From Bacilli bacterium (GTDB lineage: Bacteria; Bacillota_I; Bacilli_A; RF39; UBA660): a stretch of 64,000 bases of DNA. Made by a program: the position numbers and the translations under genes. Below, in pieces: positions 59,864 to 64,000 of this stretch. The notes beneath the pieces were generated by a model. It was not told the origin of the DNA. It did not search any database and saw only the letters and a list, made by a program, of their open reading frames with translations. The stretch covers positions 1-64,000 of the forward strand of contig JAFQXM010000003.1 of assembly GCA_017406955.1 (NCBI GenBank), written 5' to 3'. Within the stretch, counting starts at the first letter, position 1; each line of letters opens with the position of its first letter.

Positions 59864-60709
59864 TTACTTTTTATTATTCATTATTTTTTTAAATTCAATC
59901 GGTACTTTTGTTTCAAATAAAATTTCTTTCTTTATAATTGGATAATATATTTTTAATCTATTAGCATGCAAATAAAGTCTAGAATACTTAGATTTTTTAT
60001 CCCCATATTTTTTATCACCTAAAATAGGATTATTAATACTAGATAAAGCTACTCTTATTTGATTCTTTCTACCTGTTTCTATTTTAATACTTAACATACT
60101 ATAATCTTTATTTTTCTTTATAACTTTATAACTAGTAATAGCAACTTTTCCTTTTTTACTAACATAAACTAAATTAGTTTTAGTTTCACTTAAATTTTGT
60201 ATTATAGTATCAGTATCTTTCTTAGGATGACCACTTACTACTGCAGTATACTCCCTTAGTTTTACATATTCATTCCAATTTTCTTGTAGTTTATCTTTAA
60301 TTTTTTTATTTTTAGCTAGTATTACTACTCCACTAGTGTCTTTATCTAATCGATGTACTATAAAGACTTTAGAATATTTATTTTTACTAACTAAATACTC
60401 TCTAACCATATGATATAAAGTTTTTTCTTTTTCTTTAGTAGTTGCAATAGTAAGTAATCCACTAGGTTTATTGACTACTATAATATTAAGATCTTCAAAT
60501 AATATATCAAATGGTAATTCTTTTTTACTAGTAGTATCTACACTTATAGTCATACCAGCAACTACTTTATAATCATATTTAGTTACTTTATTATTATTTA
60601 TATAAATAGATCCATGAGTTAAATATTGCTTTATACGTTTTTTAGGTATGTCTAAGTTATTATATAAATAATTAAGTAAAGTATCATCTTTTTTAACTAT
60701 AATTTTCAT
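59864..60709 (-). CDS. RluA-family pseudouridine synthase
   Basis: The enzyme makes pseudouridine in rRNA or tRNA. The 281 residues have an N-terminal S4 domain (LLNYLYNNLDIPKKRIKQYL and GSIYINNNKV) and the catalytic domain with VNKPSGLLT and the diagnostic HRLDKDTSGVVILAK (Asp in RLD is the nucleophile), plus TGRKNQIRVALSSINNPILGDKKYG. The sequence fits the RluD/RluA group, but the target uridine is not evident. It begins 9 bases after the HAD gene, which suggests co-transcription, and the lipoprotein gene follows after 47 bases. Confidence 0.93.
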   Translation of the reverse strand: MKIIVKKDDTLLNYLYNNLDIPKKRIKQYLTHGSIYINNNKVTKYDYKVVAGMTISVDTTSKKELPFDILFEDLNIIVVNKPSGLLTIATTKEKEKTLYHMVREYLVSKNKYSKVFIVHRLDKDTSGVVILAKNKKIKDKLQENWNEYVKLREYTAVVSGHPKKDTDTIIQNLSETKTNLVYVSKKGKVAITSYKVIKKNKDYSMLSIKIETGRKNQIRVALSSINNPILGDKKYGDKKSKYSRLYLHANRLKIYYPIIKKEILFETKVPIEFKKIMNNKK

Positions 60710-60718
60710 AATACACTC

Positions 60719-61510
60719 CTATAATAATTTCTTAATAACTTTTTCTACACCTTTAGTATCATTAGAACTAGTTTTCATCTTAGCTATTTTTTTTATTTCT
60801 TTAGAAGCATTAGAAACACATACACCCATACCTACATTTTTAATAGTAGATATATCATTATCACTATCACCTATTCCAATTACTTCACTTAAAGATATTT
60901 TATTCTTAGTACAAATTTTTTTAATACCCACTAATTTATCTACATCTTCATGAGTTATTTCTACTCCATGCATAAATTTATTATATTCAAATTTATTAAT
61001 AGTTATTTTTAGTTTTAACTCTTTAATTTCATCATATACACTATCTCTTATTTTTTTATTATCAAATAATATTTCTAGTTTATAAATATTGGTTTTATTA
61101 TTTTCATAAAAACTATCAAAGTCTTTTATTAGTCTTTCTCTATCTTCTAACTCTCTTTCCTTGTTTTTACCATGTAGAATATGCCAATAATTTGTATCAC
61201 AAAAACATATATCATATTCACCATACATCTTTTTTATTTTTTTCATTATAGATGGAAGTATATTCTTTTTATAAATTACTTTTTTATTATTAACATCATA
61301 TACATAAGATCCATTACAAGCAATAATATAGTCAATAAATGGAAAATCTCTATTATAATCTAATACTGATTTTAATACTCTACCTGTTGAGATGGTTACT
61401 AAAACATTATTCTTTCTTATACGGTCAATTTCTACCATAGTAGATAATGGAATTGCTTCATCACTATCTAGTAATGTACCATCAAAATCAGTTGCTAATA
61501 ATTTATACAT
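60719..61510 (-). CDS. Cof-type HAD phosphatase
   Basis: The 263-residue HAD family IIB enzyme has motif I LLATDFDGTLLDSDEAIP (Asp at 8 and 10), motif II Ser in VTISTGR, Lys near IKKICTKNKISLSEVIGIGDSDNDISTI (motif III/IV, split here), and a C2 cap domain (about 80-185). Family members remove phosphate from sugar phosphates, pyridoxal phosphate or riboflavin precursors; the substrate is unknown. The ATG at 61510 follows AGGTGATAA; a start 9 bases upstream is unlikely. A strong extended -10 (61534-61544) precedes it; the RluA gene follows. Confidence 0.92.
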   Translation of the reverse strand: MYKLLATDFDGTLLDSDEAIPLSTMVEIDRIRKNNVLVTISTGRVLKSVLDYNRDFPFIDYIIACNGSYVYDVNNKKVIYKKNILPSIMKKIKKMYGEYDICFCDTNYWHILHGKNKERELEDRERLIKDFDSFYENNKTNIYKLEILFDNKKIRDSVYDEIKELKLKITINKFEYNKFMHGVEITHEDVDKLVGIKKICTKNKISLSEVIGIGDSDNDISTIKNVGMGVCVSNASKEIKKIAKMKTSSNDTKGVEKVIKKLL

Positions 61511-61533
61511 AATTATCACCTAATCTTTATAAA

Positions 61534-61544
61534 ATTATATCATA
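61534..61544 (-). promoter_or_regulatory. Extended -10 promoter of the HAD phosphatase operon
   Basis: Minus strand TATGATATAAT, 24 bases before the ATG and 20 bases past the tRNA terminator. Confidence 0.6.
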
Positions 61545-61563
61545 AATATATTTTAAATCAAAA

Positions 61564-61587
61564 TAAAACCCTTGTTAAAACAAGGGT
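61564..61587 (-). terminator. Terminator of the tRNA cluster
   Basis: Minus strand ACCCTTG, a six-base loop, CAAGGGT and UUUU, 12 bases past tRNA-Ser. Confidence 0.85.
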
Positions 61588-61598
61588 ATTATTCATAA

Positions 61599-61689
61599 TG
61601 GCGGAGCAGGAGAGATTTGAACTCTCGCGCCGGTTGCCCGACCTACACCCTTAGCAGGGGCGCCTCTTCAGCCTCTTGAGTACTGCTCC
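61599..61689 (-). tRNA. tRNA-Ser (anticodon GCU)
   Basis: The minus strand starts GGAGCAG and ends CTGCTCC-G-CCA. The anticodon loop CTGCTAA gives GCU, reading AGC/AGU. The long variable arm expected for serine is present. The 91 bases include an encoded CCA end. Confidence 0.97.
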
Positions 61690-61744
61690 AAGCTCTGCAA
61701 ATATAATATTACATTATATTTACTTTGATGTCAATAAATATAAA

Positions 61745-61766
61745 GAAAAAACTCCTAATAGGAGTT
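61745..61766 (-). terminator. Terminator-like hairpin between tRNA-Glu and tRNA-Ser
   Basis: Minus strand AACTCC, a five-base loop, GGAGTT and UUUUC. It may lower tRNA-Ser output from the shared transcript; no promoter for tRNA-Ser is obvious in the 53 bases after it. Confidence 0.65.
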
Positions 61767-61775
61767 ACTTTCAAT

Positions 61776-61852
61776 TGGTGACGAGTACGGAATTCGAATC
61801 CGTGAATGCTGCCGTGAAAGGGCAGTGTGTTAAGCCGCTTCACCAACTCGCC
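61776..61852 (-). tRNA. tRNA-Glu (anticodon UUC)
   Basis: Minus strand acceptor GGCGAGT pairs with ACTCGTC; discriminator A and encoded CCA. The anticodon loop CTTTCAC gives UUC. Confidence 0.96.
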
Positions 61853-61855
61853 ATA

Positions 61856-61932
61856 TGGCGCCTCAACTAGGACTTGAACCTAGGACCCCTTGATTAACAG
61901 TCAAGTGCTCTAACCAGCTGAGCTATTGAGGC
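61856..61932 (-). tRNA. tRNA-Asn (anticodon GUU)
   Basis: Minus strand acceptor GCCTCAA pairs with TTGAGGC; discriminator G, encoded CCA. The anticodon loop CTGTTAA gives GUU. Separated from tRNA-Glu by three bases. Confidence 0.97.
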
Positions 61933-61938
61933 AATTAA

Positions 61939-62015
<77 letters not shown>

Positions 62016-62035
62016 ATAAACATTAATACTTTATA

Positions 62036-62064
62036 AGTTTACAATACTTTTAAGCTTTTTGCAA
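62036..62064 (-). promoter_or_regulatory. Proximal promoter of the tRNA cluster
   Basis: Minus strand TTGCAA (62059-62064), a 17-base spacer and TAAACT (62036-62041). Near-consensus. Confidence 0.7.
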
Positions 62065-62086
62065 GTAAAATTTAACTCGCACTAAT

Positions 62087-62116
62087 AGAATACTATAATT
62101 ATTATATTAAAGTCAA
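62087..62116 (-). promoter_or_regulatory. Distal promoter of the tRNA cluster
   Basis: Minus strand TTGACT (62111-62116), an 18-base spacer and TATTCT (62087-62092). With the proximal one it forms a tandem pair, as is usual for stable RNA. Confidence 0.6.
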
Positions 62117-62145
62117 GAAATAATATACTTTTTTTTATAAAAGTA

Positions 62146-62174
62146 TTGTAAATTTACTAATTTTGTTATAAAAT
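62146..62174 (+). promoter_or_regulatory. Promoter of tRNA-Lys
   Basis: TTGTAA (62146-62151), a 17-base spacer and TAAAAT (62169-62174), 17 bases before the tRNA. Confidence 0.65.
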
Positions 62175-62191
62175 AAATTTGCAAATTAAAT

Positions 62192-62267
62192 GGACTGTTA
62201 GCTCAGTTGGTAGAGCAACTGACTCTTAATCAGTGGGTCTAGGGTTCGAATCCCTAACAGTCCACCA
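62192..62267 (+). tRNA. tRNA-Lys (anticodon CUU)
   Basis: Acceptor GGACTGT pairs with ACAGTCC; discriminator A, encoded CCA. The anticodon loop CTCTTAA gives CUU, reading AAG. It is transcribed divergently from the minus-strand cluster. Confidence 0.96.
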
Positions 62268-62282
62268 TTTTATAATACTAAG

Positions 62283-62307
62283 AGGAACTTGAAAAAAGTT
62301 CCTTTTT
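62283..62307 (+). terminator. tRNA-Lys terminator
   Basis: AGGAACTT, a five-base loop, AAGTTCCT and TTTT, 16 bases past the tRNA. Confidence 0.85.
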
Positions 62308-62344
62308 ATGTTATTATGTATTTAGCAAGAAATCTTGCATAAAA

Positions 62345-62384
62345 TAAAAAAGGAACACTTAATATTAGCGTGTTGAGTGTTACC
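62345..62384 (-). terminator. Terminator of the toxin-like mRNA
   Basis: Minus strand GGTAACACT (62376-62384) pairs with AAGTGTTCC (62352-62360) apart from one bulged base, followed by six U (62346-62351). The 3' arm can also pair with the mRNA leader. Confidence 0.65.
62352..62372 (+). repeat. 3' copy of the repeat shared with the toxin mRNA leader
   Basis: On the plus strand this begins GGAACACTTAATA; the minus-strand leader copy (62547-62567) begins GGAATACTTAATA. They match at 17 of 21 positions. Since they are on opposite strands, the 5' leader and 3' end of the minus-strand mRNA can pair over 13 contiguous bases, with one G-U. Confidence 0.8.
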
Positions 62385-62396
62385 TATAATAGGTTT

Positions 62397-62421
62397 CACC
62401 TAACTATGCTATAGTTAGGTG
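62397..62421. repeat. Strong hairpin in the 3' UTR of the toxin-like mRNA
   Basis: CACCTAACTAT, a three-base loop and ATAGTTAGGTG, a perfect 11-bp stem between the stop codon and the terminator. On the plus strand it is followed by AGTTTCTTTT, so it could also stop plus-strand transcription. Confidence 0.8.
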
Positions 62422-62429
62422 AGTTTCTT

Positions 62430-62513
62430 TTATATTAAAACTATAAAAAGCAATAATATTAAAAGAAGGATAATTATGATTAAGGAAGATATTAATATGT
62501 CTTTCTTTTTCAT
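62430..62513 (-). CDS. Candidate type I toxin, 27-residue hydrophobic peptide
   Basis: The frame encodes 27 residues: a basic start MKKKDIL, then an almost unbroken run of Ile, Leu, Phe and Val to the end, enough for one membrane helix. The Shine-Dalgarno GGGAGG is unusually strong, and the preceding AGAAG pairs with CTTCT (hairpin 62526-62538), so translation could be masked. A TTGTTT-17-TATACT promoter gives a leader of about 55 bases; a stable 3' UTR hairpin and terminator follow. Size, hydrophobicity and mRNA layout match type I toxins (Fst, TxpA/BsrG and similar groups), which depolarise the membrane. No antitoxin RNA promoter is clear on the plus strand. It could instead be a small membrane peptide. 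Confidence 0.65.
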   Translation of the reverse strand: MKKKDILISSLIIIILLLILLLFIVLI

Positions 62514-62546
62514 TGTATCGCCTCCCTTCTCTTAGAAGTTTGGCCC

Positions 62547-62567
62547 CACCCAACTATTAAGTATTCC
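62547..62567 (-). repeat. Leader copy of the repeat in the toxin-like mRNA
   Basis: On the minus strand GGAATACTTAATA and eight more bases, starting close to the predicted transcription start. It can pair with the 3' end of the same mRNA (62352-62372). Confidence 0.8.
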
Positions 62568-62574
62568 GAACCAT

Positions 62575-62603
62575 AGTATACTACTAATTAACATATAAAA
62601 CAA
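62575..62603 (-). promoter_or_regulatory. Promoter of the toxin-like gene
   Basis: Minus strand TTGTTT (62598-62603), a 17-base spacer and TATACT (62575-62580). Confidence 0.65.
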
Positions 62604-62625
62604 CCTGACAAGATTGTTTTTTTGT

Positions 62626-62650
62626 ATAAAAAAGATAGCTGGGCTATCTT
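62626..62650 (-). terminator. Terminator of the SHOCT gene
   Basis: Minus strand AAGATAGC, a three-base loop, GCTATCTT and U-run, next to the stop codon. Confidence 0.8.
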
Positions 62651-63146
62651 AATCATCATTTAGTATTTTTTGTTTTTCTTTTTTAAATTCTTCTCTAGTT
62701 ATTACTTTATCATCTAACAATTTTTTTAGTTTATTGAGTGAATCAAACTTATCATCAAAATCCTTTTTATAACTTTTCTTTTTCCTCTTTGATTTAGTAT
62801 CTTTGGAATAAAAACAATAGTTTATAAAATAAAATACCACACTAATAATGATTATAATAGCAATACAAGTTAAAAAATACACAATGTTTTCATATATAGG
62901 TTTTTCATATATAAGTGCTAACAATAAAAATAATAGACCAATTATAATTGAATTAATTAAGGAAACTTTCTTTATTATTTTGTCATCTCTTTTCTTTTTT
63001 ATTAGTAAAACTACTATTGGAATAGTAAGATACATAAAATTAAAAACAACAAATGACTGAGTAGCCAATAATAAGTCTTTCATAATAATATATATAACTA
63101 ACCATAATGCAATTAATAAAACAAACGAAACATAAATTTTTTTCAT
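62649..63146 (-). CDS. Membrane protein with C-terminal SHOCT domain
   Basis: The 165-residue protein has four hydrophobic helices (about 5-20, 25-45, 60-78 and 85-108) and a C-terminal SHOCT domain, LNKLKKLLDDKVITREEFKKEKQKIL, split here across about 135-162. SHOCT is a short two-helix module often found at the end of membrane proteins; its role is poorly known. The ATG at 63146 follows GGAGTGATTG; a start 48 bases upstream is unlikely. It stands between the D-Ala ligase and the toxin-like gene. Confidence 0.8.
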   Translation of the reverse strand: MKKIYVSFVLLIALWLVIYIIMKDLLLATQSFVVFNFMYLTIPIVVLLIKKKRDDKIIKKVSLINSIIIGLLFLLLALIYEKPIYENIVYFLTCIAIIIIISVVFYFINYCFYSKDTKSKRKKKSYKKDFDDKFDSLNKLKKLLDDKVITREEFKKEKQKILNDD

Positions 63147-63192
63147 TACAATCACTCCGATAAAAACTTTTATAGGATTATTATATACAAAC

Positions 63193-63216
63193 AAAAAAAG
63201 ATAGTCAAACTATCTT
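63193..63216 (-). terminator. Terminator of the D-Ala ligase gene
   Basis: Minus strand AAGATAGT, a three-base loop, ACTATCTT and U-run, overlapping the stop codon. Confidence 0.85.
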
Positions 63217-64000
63217 AATTTACCTTTAGAACCTTTCATTCCTTTTAAACCACCTCTAGCTGCAAATCCTTGTAAGATATTAGTATCAAAAGAATGAACT
63301 TTACTTAGTCTCTTCTTATAATCTTTAACTCCAAGATTTATCATATCATCAAGTAATGTTGTGAAATTAACATCTTTAGCATTCCATAGATAGAAAGCTA
63401 GACTTCCTGGAATAGAGTTTATTTCATTTACATAAACTTCTTTCTTTTTATCATCTATTAAGAAATCAATTCTACAGTTTCCACCTGAACCTAAAACTTT
63501 GAATGATTTCATAGCTACTTCTTGTACTTTCTCTTCTATATCTTTATCTAGTTTAGCAGGTAATTTTCTAAGTGCAGATGCCATTCCACCTTTTCCAGAT
63601 TTAACAGGCATTTTTCCACCTTTAAGTTTGCCTTTTCCTCCTCCAACATATTTATCTTCATATGTTAAGAACTTATTTCCAGATAACACTTCTTCTATAG
63701 CACTTACTTTTTGATGTTCATAATTACCCATAACAGCAATATTTACTTCTTTTAAGTTAGATACTACTTCTTCTACTATAATCTTTCTATCATATTGAAT
63801 AGCCTCATCTATTCCTTCAACTAATTCTTCTTCATCTTTACATACTGATATTCCTACGCTAGATCCAGTAGTAGCAGGTTTAATAATAACTGGATATTTT
63901 AATTTAGAAACCTTTTTAATCACAGCTTCACTATCTTGTTTATAATCAGTATCATAAAACCATGCATACTTAGTAATAGGAAGCCCAGCTTCTTTCCAAA
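63210..64000 (-). CDS. ddl: D-alanine-D-alanine ligase (ATP-grasp), N-terminus cut off
   Basis: The frame stays open to the window edge, so only the last 263 residues are seen. It includes the ATP-grasp core: KYPVIIKPATTGSSVGISVC, a nucleotide-binding IIVEEVVSNLKEVNIAVMG, and CRIDFLIDDKKKEVYVNEINSIPGS (two parts) with the metal-binding NEIN. The substrate loop region between TYEDKY and LDKDIEEKV carries a Gly/Lys-rich stretch (GGGKGKLKGGK and SGKGGMASALRKLP), longer than in textbook Ddl, and the C-terminus ends with GGLKGMKGSKGKLR. A D-Ala ligase role in wall precursor synthesis is likely; a related D-Ala-D-Xaa ligase cannot be excluded. Confidence 0.85.
   Translation of the reverse strand, partial: WKEAGLPITKYAWFYDTDYKQDSEAVIKKVSKLKYPVIIKPATTGSSVGISVCKDEEELVEGIDEAIQYDRKIIVEEVVSNLKEVNIAVMGNYEHQKVSAIEEVLSGNKFLTYEDKYVGGGKGKLKGGKMPVKSGKGGMASALRKLPAKLDKDIEEKVQEVAMKSFKVLGSGGNCRIDFLIDDKKKEVYVNEINSIPGSLAFYLWNAKDVNFTTLLDDMINLGVKDYKKRLSKVHSFDTNILQGFAARGGLKGMKGSKGKLR

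Noticed and set aside
61676..61870. 64-codon plus-strand frame across the tRNA region
   Set aside because: It runs antisense through tRNA-Glu and part of tRNA-Ser and has no coding character.
62310..62400. Antisense antitoxin RNA on the plus strand
   Set aside because: A TATAAT (62385-62390) and the palindrome GCAAGA-AA-TCTTGC (62325-62338) are present, but no -35 with proper spacing and no clear start were found, so I list only the toxin-like gene.

Overview
The window is very AT-rich DNA of a low-GC Gram-positive (Firmicutes/Bacilli-type) bacterium. The gene order recalls Bacillus: murG-murB-divIB, polA-mutM, a gene divergent from lexA, comN-secDF, rel-dtd, rbgA-rnhB-topA-xer, ruvA-ruvB-queA and sepF-divIVA. 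TGA is a stop codon (for example murG and the small gene after gmk), so this is not a Mycoplasma-type code. Peptidoglycan genes (murB, murG, ftsQ, uppP, a D-Ala ligase) show a walled cell. I see no sporulation genes, prophage, insertion sequence or CRISPR array. I cannot name the species; an uncultured gut Bacilli lineage would fit. About nine tenths of the genes lie on the minus strand, so that is probably the leading strand.

Layout. 1-3.3 kb: a cut-off membrane protein and divIB-murB-murG. 3.4-5.6 kb (plus): tmcAL, gmk and a small membrane protein. 5.6-10 kb: polA-mutM, then a 56-codon one-helix membrane protein divergent from lexA, with two LexA-type boxes in the shared control region. 10-15 kb: tcdA with an unknown partner, a 6S RNA, an alpha/beta hydrolase, and glyS behind an unusually short T-box. 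15-25 kb: an acyl-CoA ligase, comN-secDF-rel-dtd-AI-2E exporter, a tyrosine recombinase and a charged unknown protein. 25-31.7 kb: topA, rnhB, rbgA, PrsW and small accessory genes. 31.7-44 kb is the accessory region: a MacB-like exporter, Fic plus a degenerate prephenate-dehydratase-like protein, an E2-fold protein without its catalytic His, small enzymes, a DUF1292 operon behind a promoter with a run of ten G in its spacer, two beta-sandwich proteins, an ADP-ribosylglycohydrolase and a phosphoesterase. 44-59 kb is housekeeping: rplS with leader, queA, ruvAB, yebC, a phosphohexomutase, uppP next to a DUF368 (PopT-type) gene, CBS-pyrophosphatase, dnaB, divIVA, sepF and a HerA-like ATPase. 59-64 kb: a lipoprotein, RluA-type synthase, HAD phosphatase, five tRNA genes, a candidate type I toxin gene and a D-Ala-D-Ala ligase cut by the window end.

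Transcription units are compact. A hairpin plus U-run usually sits on the stop codon, and the next promoter, commonly an extended -10 of the form TATG-N-TATAAT, follows directly and often overlaps that U-run.

The signals most worth following are the SosA-like SOS gene beside lexA (9.06-9.33 kb), the probably phase-variable promoter at 40.32 kb, and the type I toxin-like transcription unit at 62.35-62.60 kb, whose mRNA ends can pair with each other.
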